Assembly: GCF_900103625.1 (NCBI RefSeq) | Contig: NZ_LT629700.1 | Coordinates: forward strand, 1,984,001-2,048,000 | Length of the DNA: 64,000 bases | Reading direction: 5' to 3' | Source: Corynebacterium mycetoides | GTDB taxonomy: Bacteria; Actinomycetota; Actinomycetes; Mycobacteriales; Mycobacteriaceae | Part shown: positions 18,076 through 31,096 of the stretch, in pieces | Position numbering within the stretch: position 1 is the first letter of the stretch | Layout: every line of letters starts with the position of its first letter | Made by a program: the position numbers and the translations under genes | Notes under the pieces: generated by a model | The model's input: only the letters and a program-made list of their open reading frames with translations | What the model was told of the DNA's origin: nothing | Database searches by the model: none

Positions 18076-18078
18076 GCT
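18073..18078 (+). promoter_or_regulatory. Internal -10 element at the tsaE stop
   Basis: TAGGCT begins with the tsaE TAG stop codon and ends 7 nt before the ATG of the next gene, so the downstream part of the cluster may have its own leaderless transcript. Confidence 0.4.
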
Positions 18079-18085
18079 TTAAGCC

Positions 18086-18583
18086 ATGCTGAAGCTGAAC
18101 AATGCGCACCGCCGCTGGATCGCCCTCGCCCTCGCTCTGTGGATCATCGTCCTCATCGCCATCATCTTCCTGCCCATGAGCCGGGGTGGAGCCCAGGCGA
18201 GCCACACCAACTCGCTGAGCCAGAGCCTGCAGTACACCGAGGCCGCCAACGGCGACGCCGTGGTCGCTGAGCTGATCACCCCCGCCAACGTCTACGACGA
18301 TTCCTACGTCGGGTACACCACGATGTGCCCCACGGACCCGGTGGAGCTCACGCAGGCCAAGATGCAGGCGTTCGGCCTCGACGGCTCCCAGGTGGATCTG
18401 AGCGGCAAGTACGGGTACATGGTTCTGCTTCCGGCCGCGCAGCCCGGCGAGGTGACCCTCGACCGCGTCAACCTGAGCACCGTCAACATCTGCACTGTCC
18501 CGCAGTCCGAGTCGTTCCCCATCGACACCCCGATCCCGTTCTACATCGACGAGGGCACCTGGGTCATGGGGATCAACTCCTAA
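18086..18583 (+). CDS. Conserved single-pass membrane protein of unknown function
   Basis: The 165-residue product has one N-terminal membrane helix (about residues 11-30, WIALALALWIIVLIAIIF). An exported domain of about 130 residues follows, with two cysteines (TTMCPTD and NICTVP) that could form a disulfide. I do not recognise a family. It splits tsaE from tsaB, with 10 nt to the next start. Nothing in the sequence ties it to tRNA modification. Its placement is more likely an accident of a shared transcript; an anchored extracytoplasmic role is inferred. Confidence 0.7.
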   Translation: MLKLNNAHRRWIALALALWIIVLIAIIFLPMSRGGAQASHTNSLSQSLQYTEAANGDAVVAELITPANVYDDSYVGYTTMCPTDPVELTQAKMQAFGLDGSQVDLSGKYGYMVLLPAAQPGEVTLDRVNLSTVNICTVPQSESFPIDTPIPFYIDEGTWVMGINS

Positions 18584-18593
18584 GGTCGCCCGC

Positions 18594-19268
18594 GTGATTG
18601 TTCTGGCTCTCGACACCGCCACGTCCGACCTGGTCGCCGGTCTGGTGGACACGGACGGGCCGCGCGTGCTCGCGGAGTCGGTCACGGCAACCCGGGCGCA
18701 CAACGAAAAACTCGTGCCCGAGGTGACCAAGCTTCTCGACGCCGCGGGGGTCACCTTCGCCGACCTCGGCGCGATCGTCGTCGGGTGCGGCCCGGGCCCG
18801 TTCACGGGGTTGCGCGTCGGCATGGCCACCGCCTCGGCGTTCGGCCAGGCACTGGGCATCCCGGTGCACGGGGTGGTCACCCACGACGCGATCGCGTGGC
18901 AGATGGGTGCGCGCTCCGCACTCGCCGTCACCGACGCTCGGCGCCGCGAGGTGTACTGGGCCGCCTACTCCGACGGTGAGCGCGTCGCCGGGCCGTCGGT
19001 CACCGCGCCTGCCGACGTCGACGTCTCCGGGGCGGACGCGATCAGCGTGCCCCCCTCGCTGTCGGATCAGCTTCCCGCAAGCGAAGCGGAGATCACCTAC
19101 GCCGCGCCCACCCCGTTGGGGCTCGTGGCCTCGGCCGACCTGGGTGCCCCGCCCGTCCCGTTGATGCCGCTCTACCTGCGCCGGCCGGACGCGAAGGAGC
19201 CGGCTCCCGCGCCGCGTTCCGCCGCCATCCCCGCGGATTTCTCGGTCGAGACGGGAGGCACGCCATGA
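18594..19268 (+). CDS. tsaB: tRNA t6A biosynthesis protein TsaB
   Basis: TsaB is the inactive ASKHA-fold partner that holds TsaD in the t6A synthase. The 224 residues start at GTG (MIVLALDTATSDLVAGL). They show the conserved GPGPFTGLRVGMATA loop and the DARRREVYWA segment. The ASKHA zinc-binding His pair of TsaD is absent, as expected. The stop overlaps the rimI ATG by 4 nt. Confidence 0.95.
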   Translation: MIVLALDTATSDLVAGLVDTDGPRVLAESVTATRAHNEKLVPEVTKLLDAAGVTFADLGAIVVGCGPGPFTGLRVGMATASAFGQALGIPVHGVVTHDAIAWQMGARSALAVTDARRREVYWAAYSDGERVAGPSVTAPADVDVSGADAISVPPSLSDQLPASEAEITYAAPTPLGLVASADLGAPPVPLMPLYLRRPDAKEPAPAPRSAAIPADFSVETGGTP

Positions 19269-19753
19269 GGTTACGCGAGCTCACGCTTGCCGACGCCACC
19301 CGCGTCGCCGAGATCGAACGCGACCTCTTCGCCGGCGACAACCCGTGGTCGCGCGACGTGTTCGTCGCCGAGTTCGCACAGCCCTACACGTTCTATGTCG
19401 GCGCGTTCGAGGATGGTGAGGATGACGGCGAGGAGCTGATGGGCTACGCCGGCCTGGCGATGCTGGGGCCCCGCGACGACCCGGAGTTCGAGGTGCACAC
19501 CATCGGGGTGGCGCGCGAGCACCAAGGCAGGGGCATCGGGCGGCTGCTCATGCACCAGCTGGTGCACACCGCCGACCTGATGAACGGGCCGATGTTCCTC
19601 GAGGTGCGCACGGACAACGCGCCGGCGATCGGGTTGTACGAGAGCTACGGCTTCACCGTGCTGGCCACGCGCAAGGCCTACTACCAGCCTTCGGGTGCGG
19701 ACGCGTATTCGATGATGCGGCACCCCAGAGACGAAAGGGATCCGGGCACATGA
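19265..19753 (+). CDS. rimI: Ribosomal protein S18 alanine N-acetyltransferase
   Basis: RimI acetylates the N-terminal alanine of ribosomal protein S18 using acetyl-CoA. The 162-residue GNAT protein shows the acetyl-CoA pyrophosphate loop in [15 protein letters not shown]. The C-terminal part contains [18 protein letters not shown], typical of RimI. It is coupled by ATGA overlaps to tsaB and tsaD, the usual actinobacterial order. Confidence 0.93.
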   Translation: MRLRELTLADATRVAEIERDLFAGDNPWSRDVFVAEFAQPYTFYVGAFEDGEDDGEELMGYAGLAMLGPRDDPEFEVHTIGVAREHQGRGIGRLLMHQLVHTADLMNGPMFLEVRTDNAPAIGLYESYGFTVLATRKAYYQPSGADAYSMMRHPRDERDPGT

Positions 19754-20814
19754 GCATGACCGTCCTCGGAATCGAGTCCTCCTGCGACGAAACCGCCGTG
19801 GGCGTTGTCACATTGCACGACGACGGGTCGATGGAGATCCTGGCCAACCAGGTGGCGTCATCCATGCAGGAGCACGCCCGCTTCGGCGGCGTCGTGCCAG
19901 AGATCGCCTCGCGCGCGCACCTGGAGGCCATGCCGCAGGTGATGGACGCGGCGCTGCGCGAGGCCGGCATCGACCGGCCGGACGCGGTCGCGGCCACGGT
20001 CGGTCCGGGCCTTGCCGGGGCGCTGCTGGTCGGGGCGTCGGCGGCGAAGGCGTACGCGGCGGCGTGGGGCGTTGACTTCTACGGCGTCAACCACCTCGGC
20101 GGGCACGTCGCGGTGGCCAACCTGGATGGCGCCGAGGACCTGCCGCACTCGGTGGCGCTGCTGGTTTCCGGCGGGCACACCCAGTTGCTCGAAGTCGACG
20201 CGGTGGGAAAGCCCATGAAGGAGCTGGGCAGCACGCTTGACGACGCCGCCGGCGAGGCCTACGACAAGGTCTCGCGTCTGCTCGGGCTGGGATACCCGGG
20301 TGGTCCGGTCGTCGATAAGCTCGCTGCCCGGGGCGAGGCCGTGATCGACTTCCCGCGCGGGCTGAACAAGGCGGAGGATTACCGCGGCGAGCACCGCTAC
20401 GACTTTTCCTTCTCGGGGCTCAAGACGGCCGTGGCGCGGTACGTCGAGGCGGCCGAGCGCGAGGGCAGGGTGATCTCGGTGGAGGACGTGTGCGCGTCGT
20501 TCCAGGAGGCCGTGTGCGACATCCTGACCAAAAAAGCGGTCATGGCCTGCGAGGACACCGGCGCCCGCGTGCTGCTGCTGGGCGGGGGAGTGGCCGCCAA
20601 CCGCCGGCTGCGCGAGCTGGCGGGGCAGCGGTGCGCCGCCGCCGGCATCGAGCTGCGCGTGCCCCGGCTGAGCCTGTGCACCGACAACGGGGTGATGATC
20701 GCGGCGCTGGCCGCGCAGCTGATCCACGAGGGGGCGCGCCCGTCCGGACTCGGCGTGGGCACGGACACCACACTGGATGTGGCGGTGCCCGTCGTGGCCG
20801 CTGAGACGTGTTGA
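19750..20814 (+). CDS. tsaD: tRNA N6-adenosine threonylcarbamoyltransferase
   Basis: TsaD transfers the threonylcarbamoyl group to adenosine 37 of tRNA. The 354-residue protein starts [20 protein letters not shown] and carries the metal-binding motif [11 protein letters not shown] (two His). It also carries the nucleotide-binding [10 protein letters not shown] and the [12 protein letters not shown] loop. It is the last gene of the t6A cluster. Its TGA stop lies inside the -35 region of the groES promoter. Confidence 0.97.
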   Translation: MSMTVLGIESSCDETAVGVVTLHDDGSMEILANQVASSMQEHARFGGVVPEIASRAHLEAMPQVMDAALREAGIDRPDAVAATVGPGLAGALLVGASAAKAYAAAWGVDFYGVNHLGGHVAVANLDGAEDLPHSVALLVSGGHTQLLEVDAVGKPMKELGSTLDDAAGEAYDKVSRLLGLGYPGGPVVDKLAARGEAVIDFPRGLNKAEDYRGEHRYDFSFSGLKTAVARYVEAAEREGRVISVEDVCASFQEAVCDILTKKAVMACEDTGARVLLLGGGVAANRRLRELAGQRCAAAGIELRVPRLSLCTDNGVMIAALAAQLIHEGARPSGLGVGTDTTLDVAVPVVAAETC

Positions 20815-20844
20815 GAGTTAGCACTCGCGGGGGTAGAGTGCCAG
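20811..20844 (+). promoter_or_regulatory. groES promoter with overlapping CIRCE operator (HrcA site)
   Basis: TTGAGA (20811-20816) and TAGAGT (20834-20839) are separated by 17 bp. Overlapping them is the CIRCE inverted repeat, TTAGCACTC (20818-20826), nine bases, then GAGTGCCAG (20836-20844), 16 of 18 matching the consensus. HrcA binding here would block the polymerase directly. The leader to groES is about 100 nt. Confidence 0.9.
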
Positions 20845-20943
20845 TAGGTTGCATTGAGCACAGTTGTTCACCCGCGACGACGGCTGCCGCTTGGATGAAA
20901 ACCGACTTACGTAACTCCCATCACGAAAGGTCATTGATCGATC

Positions 20944-21243
20944 ATGGCAAACGTCAACATCAAGCCGCTCGAGGACAAGGTCCTGGTTCAGATCGCTGAG
21001 GCGGAGACCACCACCGCCTCCGGCCTGGTCATCCCCGACTCCGCTGCGGAAAAGCCGCAGGAAGCCGTCGTCATCGCCGTGGGCCCGGGCCGTCTCGACG
21101 ACTCCGGCAACCGCGTACCGGTGGATGTCCAGGAGGGCGACACCGTTGTCTTCTCCAAGTACGGCGGAACCGAGCTGAAGTACAACGGCGAGGAGTACCT
21201 GCTCCTGTCCGCCCGCGACCTGCTCGCAGTCGTCGAAAAGTAA
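20944..21243 (+). CDS. groES: Co-chaperonin GroES
   Basis: This is the 10-kDa heptameric lid of the chaperonin, full length at 99 residues. It shows the N-terminal [16 protein letters not shown], the mobile loop ([17 protein letters not shown]) and the C-terminal [13 protein letters not shown]. It is controlled by the CIRCE promoter upstream and followed 22 nt later by groEL. Confidence 0.98.
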   Translation: MANVNIKPLEDKVLVQIAEAETTTASGLVIPDSAAEKPQEAVVIAVGPGRLDDSGNRVPVDVQEGDTVVFSKYGGTELKYNGEEYLLLSARDLLAVVEK

Positions 21244-21259
21244 AGAAACGGGGGCTTAG

Positions 21260-22882
<1,623 letters not shown>

Positions 22883-22912
22883 GTAAGTGGCGTAGTCCCA
22901 CTCATGAGTTAA

Positions 22913-22934
22913 GGCCCCGCTTGGCGGGGCCTTT
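22913..22934 (+). terminator. Terminator after groEL1
   Basis: An 8-bp perfect GC stem (22913-22920 with 22924-22931) with a 3-nt loop is followed by TTT, between groEL1 and the convergent whiB gene. Confidence 0.85.
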
Positions 22935-22952
22935 AATCATTGGGCGGAGAAG

Positions 22953-23270
22953 CTACTTCGCGGAGACGGCGGCGACCTTCATGCCGCCGCGGGAGGAGCC
23001 GCCGCGCAGGATGGCCTGGCGCTCGGACTCGCTCATCCCGCCCCAGATGCCGTAGGGCTCCGCGACACGCAAGGCGTGGTCGCGGCACTGGGAGAGCACC
23101 GGGCAGTTGTAGCAGATCGCCTTCGCGCGGTTCTCGCGCTGGGTGCGGGCGCGCCCGCGCTCACCGTCCGGATGGTAGAAAACCTCGGAGGCCTCGCCAC
23201 GGCATGCGCCGTGGAGCTGCCAATCCCAGAAATCCGCGTTCGGTCCAGGAAGTTGCTGAGGTTGAGACAT
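22953..23270 (-). CDS. whiB3: WhiB-family iron-sulfur transcription regulator (WhiB3-like)
   Basis: WhiB proteins bind a [4Fe-4S] cluster and the main sigma factor and respond to redox or NO. The 105-residue product has the four cluster ligands Cys23, Cys53, Cys56 and Cys62 (CYNC then CPVLSQC). It also has the GIWGG turn and a short basic tail after SESERQAILRGG. I chose the ATG at 23270 because it gives the normal WhiB N-terminus (PNADFWDWQ). Its place between groEL1 and sigD matches whiB3 in M. tuberculosis. The homologue in C. glutamicum is, I believe, one of the whc genes, so the symbol is by synteny. Confidence 0.9.
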   Translation of the reverse strand: MSQPQQLPGPNADFWDWQLHGACRGEASEVFYHPDGERGRARTQRENRAKAICYNCPVLSQCRDHALRVAEPYGIWGGMSESERQAILRGGSSRGGMKVAAVSAK

Positions 23271-23593
23271 AAAAGTTTGGGCTCCTTCTGCGTGGCGCCG
23301 CGGAAAATGCGGCGGGATCCATCTAAACCAGCGGTGTGTGCACCACGGAGCAGTTAAGTACGACATGGTTAACGTTTGGTTTCTGCGCGGTAACGTCCAC
23401 CTAGAAACGAGGAGATAGCCGCGAAAATATTGGCAACACGCTGGGAGTTTGGTTAAGGTTAAACCTCGGTGAATTCTTGCGCGCCTGGGTAAAACCCGGC
23501 GAAAGGAGCACCACTGCGGGCGCGGGGTTGGGCCCCAGCGTAGGATGAACCGCAACTTTGAGAACCTGGGCCCGAATCGCTGAAAGGGGAGCT
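23271..23593 (+). other. 323-bp divergent whiB3/sigD spacer
   Basis: No gene is supportable. The left half should hold the whiB3 promoter on the minus strand. The right half contains TAGGAT at 23541-23546 as a candidate -10 for sigD, without a clear -35, and a palindrome-like GGTTAAGGTTAAACC near 23451. Several GTTAA or GTAAC motifs lie between 23340 and 23410, which could serve an alternative sigma factor; I could not assign it. Confidence 0.5.
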
Positions 23594-24178
23594 GTGGCTT
23601 CGTCGGACGTGGACAGTCGGCTCGCGGAACTCGTTCCGCTCGCGGCCGGCGGTGACCGTCGCGCTCTCCAGGAGGTGGTGAGGATCATCCACCCGATGGT
23701 CCTGCGCTACGCCCGGGCGCGCCTCGGCGGGGGCCGGGCCCCGACGGCGGAGGATGTGGCGCAGGAGATTTGCCTGGCCGTAGCGACGTCGGTAAGCAAG
23801 TTCGTCGACCGCGGCACGCCGTTTATGGCTTTCGTCTACGGCATCGCGTTTAACAAGGTCGCCGACGCGCACCGCAGCATGGCCAGGGACAGGCTCACGC
23901 CGACGGAGAACGTGCCGGATGGGGCGTCGGCAGAGGGGACGCCCGAGGACTTCGCCTTAGTCAACGACGGGAGTAACAGAGTGTACAAGTTACTCGATGT
24001 ATTAAATGACAAGGCTAGAGACATCATCATCCTGCGGGTGTTCGTCGGGCTGTCCGCCGAGGAAACGGCGGCTGCTGTCGGTGGAACCGCAGGCGCTGTG
24101 CGTGTTGCGCAACACCGCGCCCTGGCCACTTTGAGGAAAGCCATTGAAGAAGGTGAGAGCAATGAGGCGTCGCTCTGA
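23594..24178 (+). CDS. sigD: ECF RNA polymerase sigma factor SigD
   Basis: This 194-residue ECF sigma factor controls, in C. glutamicum, envelope-related genes. Region 2 (about 25-95) includes the core-binding and promoter -10 recognition segment around EDVAQEICLAVATSV. Region 4 (about 130-190) has a helix-turn-helix around LSAEETAAAVGGTAGAVRVAQHR (residues given in part). GTG 23594 was chosen because it follows AAGGGGAG; an upstream ATG at 23558 lacks a ribosome-binding site. It overlaps the anti-sigma gene by 17 nt. sigD-rsdA next to guaB2 is the conserved actinobacterial order. Confidence 0.93.
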   Translation: MASSDVDSRLAELVPLAAGGDRRALQEVVRIIHPMVLRYARARLGGGRAPTAEDVAQEICLAVATSVSKFVDRGTPFMAFVYGIAFNKVADAHRSMARDRLTPTENVPDGASAEGTPEDFALVNDGSNRVYKLLDVLNDKARDIIILRVFVGLSAEETAAAVGGTAGAVRVAQHRALATLRKAIEEGESNEASL

Positions 24179-25001
24179 CGAGCCGAAGCGCGATGTGACG
24201 GCACACCTGCAGCCGCTTGTCGACGACGACGTGTTCCTTACGGCGCTGTCCGAGGGAACCGACCCGTCCGACGGCGCCGACCCGCTCGCCGCGTTGCTGC
24301 TCGAGATGCGTTCCGAGGTGGAAAGGCAGATGCCACCCGCGCCCGTCATCGACGGCGGTGAGGCGGAAGGCGGTGTGGTCGACCTGGGTGAGGACCAGAA
24401 GCGCCACAGGGCGCCCGGCCCGCTGGTGTCCGGATTCATCGGCGCGGCCGCGGCGACGGCCGTCCTCGCCGGCACCGGCGCCGCCCTGTACAACGCGACG
24501 CCCGATTCGCCGTTGTGGGGCCCGTCCACGGCGTTGTTCGGTGAGCGGGCGTCCGTCGTGGAGCTCGCGAGCACGCTCGATGAGCTCGAGGTTGCCAGCG
24601 AGAAGGGCGATGTCGCCGGCACCCGGGATCTGCTCAACCAGGCTCGTTCACTTATCGACGCTCTCGGCGCCCCGCGCGCGCAGACCGACGAGCGGATGCC
24701 CGCCGAACCGGCGCCCACACCGGTGACGGTGACGGTGACGCAGACGGAACAGCGCCCGGCCGCGGAGGAGACCCCCGAGCCGTCGAACGCGGCGCCCGAG
24801 CCCGCCGAACCGGCCCCGGCGGTGACCCAGACACAGACGCTGGTACAGACCCAGACTGTGACGGTGACGGTAACCCAGCCGCCCGCGCAGCCCGCGGCGT
24901 CCGACACCCCGGAACCCGAGGCGCCCTCACCCGTCGCCGGTGCGCGGCCCGCCACGCCCCAGGCGGTGGCGGAGCCGGGTACCGCTAACGCCGGACGCTA
25001 G
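24162..25001 (+). CDS. rsdA: Anti-sigma-D factor RsdA
   Basis: RsdA holds SigD inactive through its cytosolic N-terminal region and is released by regulated proteolysis. The 279-residue product has a cytosolic domain (1-85) and one membrane helix (about 90-110, FIGAAAATAVLAG). The long extracytoplasmic part is low-complexity and rich in Pro/Glu and Thr-Val-Thr-Gln repeats. The ATG follows GAAGGTGAG. It overlaps sigD at the front, and its TAG shares the palindrome CTAG with the stop of the convergent DUF5319 gene. Confidence 0.9.
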   Translation: MRRRSDEPKRDVTAHLQPLVDDDVFLTALSEGTDPSDGADPLAALLLEMRSEVERQMPPAPVIDGGEAEGGVVDLGEDQKRHRAPGPLVSGFIGAAAATAVLAGTGAALYNATPDSPLWGPSTALFGERASVVELASTLDELEVASEKGDVAGTRDLLNQARSLIDALGAPRAQTDERMPAEPAPTPVTVTVTQTEQRPAAEETPEPSNAAPEPAEPAPAVTQTQTLVQTQTVTVTVTQPPAQPAASDTPEPEAPSPVAGARPATPQAVAEPGTANAGR

Positions 25002-25378
25002 CGCGCGTCGAGCCCGTCGAGGTAGCCCAGGGCGTAGTCCCACGGCACATAGGCCTCGACATTGGGCTGCGCGCTCGGTTCGTGGACCGGGGGCAGCTCG
25101 CCGTTGAGGCTGGCGATCATGTTCTGCTCCATGATCTCCCAGTCGTAGTAGTGCATTTCCTCGCAGTCCTCGCACTGGAAATAGATGCCCTGCAGGCCTC
25201 GCGGCCCCAGCACGTCCTTGAACTCGCGGACCTGGGCGAGGTCGCGGATTACGGCGACGCGCTCCGAATCACTCAGTGGCTCGACGGCTTCGTCGTCCTC
25301 GATAAAGGACGCCGGATCGTTCGGGTCGTCCTTGAACGGGTCGAGCGGCATCATATCGTCGTAGTTCACAGTGGCCAA
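24998..25378 (-). CDS. DUF5319 family protein (Rv3412-like)
   Basis: This 126-residue protein is conserved in Actinobacteria, acidic at its N-terminus (DPFKDDPNDPASF) and carries a CxxC motif in FQCEDCEEMHYYDW. The last part ends YALGYLDGLDAR. The function is not known to me. The CxxC followed by His could bind a metal, which is inference. It lies convergent to rsdA and divergent from guaB, the same place as Rv3412. Confidence 0.85.
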   Translation of the reverse strand: MATVNYDDMMPLDPFKDDPNDPASFIEDDEAVEPLSDSERVAVIRDLAQVREFKDVLGPRGLQGIYFQCEDCEEMHYYDWEIMEQNMIASLNGELPPVHEPSAQPNVEAYVPWDYALGYLDGLDAR

Positions 25379-25467
25379 CTCTAATTCCCTAGCCCGAGCC
25401 GGGGCAATTCACCGGCTTGTGACCTGCGCATATGTGGCAATTGGCGGCTCGATATATCATAACGTAA

Positions 25468-27033
<1,566 letters not shown>

Positions 27034-27063
27034 GCCCGCCACCCCAGGAGAAAGCGAACGCAC

Positions 27064-28230
27064 ATGCGCGACTACGTGGAGATCGGAATCGGCCGCGAGG
27101 CCCGCAAGGCCTACCAGCTGAACGACATCTCGTTGGTGCCGTCGCGCCGGACGCGGTCGTCGGCTGATGTGGACACCAGCTGGAACATCGACGCCTACAC
27201 CTTCGACGTCCCGCTCGTCTCCCACCCGACAGACGCCCTCGCCAGCCCCGAGTTCGTCATCGAGATGGGCAAGCAGGGCGGCCTGGGCGTGCTCAACGCC
27301 GAGGGGATCCTGGCGCGCCACGCGTCGCTTGACGACGCGATCGCCCGTGTCGTCGGCGCGGGCGTGCCCGACGACATCTTCGAAATGAACACCAGTGTCG
27401 CGGAGTTCATCCGCGCTACCCGCGACACCACCGCGGCGCTGCAGGAGCTGCACGCCGCGCCGCTGGACCACGACCTGCTCGCGGAGCGCATCGCCCAGGT
27501 GCGCGATTCCGGTGTCACCGTCGCGGTGCGCGTCTCCCCGCAGAATGCGCGCGAGCTCGCGCCCGTCGTGATCAAGGCCGGCGCCGAGATCCTGTTTATT
27601 CAGGGCGCCGTCATCTCGGCGGAGCACGTCCAGCGCGGCGGCGAGCCGCTCGACCTCAAGGAGTTCATCGGCTCCCTCGAGGTCCCCGTCATCACCGGCG
27701 GGGTCTACGACTACACCACGGCGATGCACCTGATGCGCTCCGGTGCGGCGGGCGTCATCGTCGGCTCCGGTGTCATCTCCGGCAACGCGTCGGTGGGGGT
27801 GGGCGTGCCCATGGCGACCGCAATCGCGGACGTCGCGGCCGCCCGGCGCGAATACCTGGACGAGACCGGCGGGCGCTACGTGCACATCCTTGCCGACGGC
27901 GAGATCAACAACAGCGGCAACGTCGCGGCGGCCATCGCGTGCGGCGCGGACGCCGTCATCCTGGGGCGCCTGCTCGCGCGGGCGACGGAGGCCGCGGGGC
28001 ACGGCTCCTACTGGGAGTCGGTGTCGGCGCACCCGCGCTACCCGCGCGGTTCGGTCGAGCCCGTAAGCCTCGGCGAGGAGCGCATCCCGCTCGGCCAAGT
28101 ACTCGGCGGACCCGCATCCGAGCCCTACGGGGAGACCAACATCGTGGGCGGGCTGCGCCGGATCATGGCCAAGTGCGGGTACACGGACACCAAGTCATTC
28201 CAGAAGGTGGGGCTTACGCTGGCCCGCTAG
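27064..28230 (+). CDS. guaB3: GuaB3 family IMP dehydrogenase-related protein
   Basis: This is the second member of the IMPDH superfamily, 388 residues and without CBS domains. It begins [30 protein letters not shown], the hallmark of the actinobacterial GuaB3 family. It has a shorter barrel with [20 protein letters not shown] in the phosphate-binding part. The GxGSxC catalytic loop of classical IMPDH is not present in the same form. Recent work indicates some GuaB3 proteins do have IMPDH activity, so the function here is open. It is adjacent to guaB and ahead of guaA. Confidence 0.93.
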   Translation: MRDYVEIGIGREARKAYQLNDISLVPSRRTRSSADVDTSWNIDAYTFDVPLVSHPTDALASPEFVIEMGKQGGLGVLNAEGILARHASLDDAIARVVGAGVPDDIFEMNTSVAEFIRATRDTTAALQELHAAPLDHDLLAERIAQVRDSGVTVAVRVSPQNARELAPVVIKAGAEILFIQGAVISAEHVQRGGEPLDLKEFIGSLEVPVITGGVYDYTTAMHLMRSGAAGVIVGSGVISGNASVGVGVPMATAIADVAAARREYLDETGGRYVHILADGEINNSGNVAAAIACGADAVILGRLLARATEAAGHGSYWESVSAHPRYPRGSVEPVSLGEERIPLGQVLGGPASEPYGETNIVGGLRRIMAKCGYTDTKSFQKVGLTLAR

Positions 28231-28264
28231 CGCTCCCCGGGTATTTCCTAGTCGCGGGGTGGGT

Positions 28265-28270
28265 TAGTAT
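28265..28270 (+). promoter_or_regulatory. guaA -10 element, leaderless
   Basis: TAGTAT ends 7 nt before the guaA GTG start, so the mRNA probably begins at the start codon. A GGAG lies only 1 nt from the GTG, too close to act as a ribosome-binding site. Confidence 0.6.
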
Positions 28271-28277
28271 TTGGAGC

Positions 28278-29834
<1,557 letters not shown>

Positions 29835-29846
29835 AAAGACAACGGC

Positions 29847-29905
29847 GGAAGACCTCAGCGCGAAATCGGCCCCGAAAAATGGCCTTTTTCGCGCTGAGGT
29901 CTTCC
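29847..29905. terminator. Large perfect inverted repeat between guaA and esrI
   Basis: Arms of 19 bp (29847-29865 and 29887-29905) are perfectly complementary around a 21-nt spacer that contains an inner GGCC/GGCC pair. With A-runs on one side and T-runs on the other, it can act as a bidirectional terminator for the convergent genes guaA and esrI. It is longer and more exact than the other terminators here. Confidence 0.75.
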
Positions 29906-29920
29906 CTGTAAGTGCGGCGG

Positions 29921-30985
29921 TTATGGAGCAGCGACTTCAATCTCCCCGATGCCCAGGTCGATATCGAGGGAGAGGGTGGCGCGGCCGGAGGCGTCGTTAA
30001 GCGTGGGCGGGCAGTTGTTCGAGCCGAGGCCCTCGTCGCACGTGAACTCCACGCGGGTGTCCTTCGGCGGGATGATGGTGACGGTGCCGATGTCGTGCTG
30101 GATCCTCGTCTGGCGGTCGCCGTCCAAGGGCGCGAGGTGGGAGAGGTCGATCGTGGTGTCGCCGATGCCGGACTCGTAGATGTCGCGCAGGTCGTCGGTG
30201 ACCGTGACGTGCTCGGACCCCACGTCGACCCGGGCCCCCGCGTGCAGGCCCCCGACGGTGGCCGCCATCGCGGCCAGCGCGATCAGCCCGGCGACGCCTA
30301 GTGCGATGAGCCAGCCCCACACCCCGCCGCGCTTCTTCTCCTGCGGCGGCGGGACGGTCTCTTCCTCCAGGTCAGGCAGGTGCCAGAGCTCGGGGGCGGC
30401 GCCTAGCGGGTCCCAGCTCGGAGGGGTCGTTTGCCCCACGTCCGGGTGCGGGTAGCCCGCGGGCGCGCTGAGGTGGCTGGTGTCCACCCGGATCCCCGTG
30501 TCCGCGGCGGAGGCGCTCAGTTCCGCCGGCGGGATGGGGTGGGAGCGGTGGAGCAGGTACAGCGCGGCCGCGGCGAGGGCGAGGGTGATGAAGGACGCCG
30601 CGACGAACCCGCCGGCGCCCGCCGACAGCGAGGGGAAGAACACGACCAGGCCGACGAGCAGCCACCAGCCGGTGTTGCGGTCTCGGCGTTCCTGGGGGTC
30701 GAGCTGGGCCTTGGGGGTGTTGATCGCGCGCCAGGGGGAGGTGGACATGCCGTAGCGGGGCATGTTCATCCACATGAGCAGGTACGCGAAGATTCCGCCA
30801 CCGAAGGCGAGGGTGAGGCCGACGAAGGCGAGGCGGACGATGACGGGGTCGATTTGGTAGCGGGCGCCGATGCCCTCGCACACGCCGGCGACCATGGCGC
30901 TGCCGCCCTGGCTTTTGGGGATGCGCGTGGGGCGGGTGTGCCACATGTCTTTGATGGTGGTCTCGATGCTCTGGTTGGTGTCCAT
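29921..30985 (-). CDS. esrI: PspC-domain membrane protein, EsrI-like inhibitor of the envelope stress system
   Basis: In C. glutamicum EsrI is the membrane partner that keeps the EsrSR two-component system off until the envelope is stressed, like LiaF. The 354-residue product has a PspC domain (about 25-85: GGSAMVAGVCEGIGARYQIDP, then a hydrophobic helix) and more membrane helices around 110-145 and 215-240. Its C-terminal extracytoplasmic domain has a LiaF-like repeat pattern (VGSEHVTVTDDLRDI). It is divergent from the kinase esrS, as in C. glutamicum. The symbol is by synteny and domain content. Confidence 0.82.
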   Translation of the reverse strand: MDTNQSIETTIKDMWHTRPTRIPKSQGGSAMVAGVCEGIGARYQIDPVIVRLAFVGLTLAFGGGIFAYLLMWMNMPRYGMSTSPWRAINTPKAQLDPQERRDRNTGWWLLVGLVVFFPSLSAGAGGFVAASFITLALAAAALYLLHRSHPIPPAELSASAADTGIRVDTSHLSAPAGYPHPDVGQTTPPSWDPLGAAPELWHLPDLEEETVPPPQEKKRGGVWGWLIALGVAGLIALAAMAATVGGLHAGARVDVGSEHVTVTDDLRDIYESGIGDTTIDLSHLAPLDGDRQTRIQHDIGTVTIIPPKDTRVEFTCDEGLGSNNCPPTLNDASGRATLSLDIDLGIGEIEVAAP

Positions 30986-31096
30986 GCTTAAATCATCTCG
31001 GCTTCGGGCGGAAATGACTATCGGGATCAGCCCTGATTTCGTGGTTCAGGGTCTTCCCTGATTTCAACGCCCGCTGTCCGTGCGACAATCGGGGAC

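Noticed and set aside
27939..28277. N-terminal extension of GuaA overlapping guaB3
   Set aside because: The conserved GMP synthase N-terminus begins right after GTG 28278; upstream residues are Arg-rich and overlap guaB3 in another frame.
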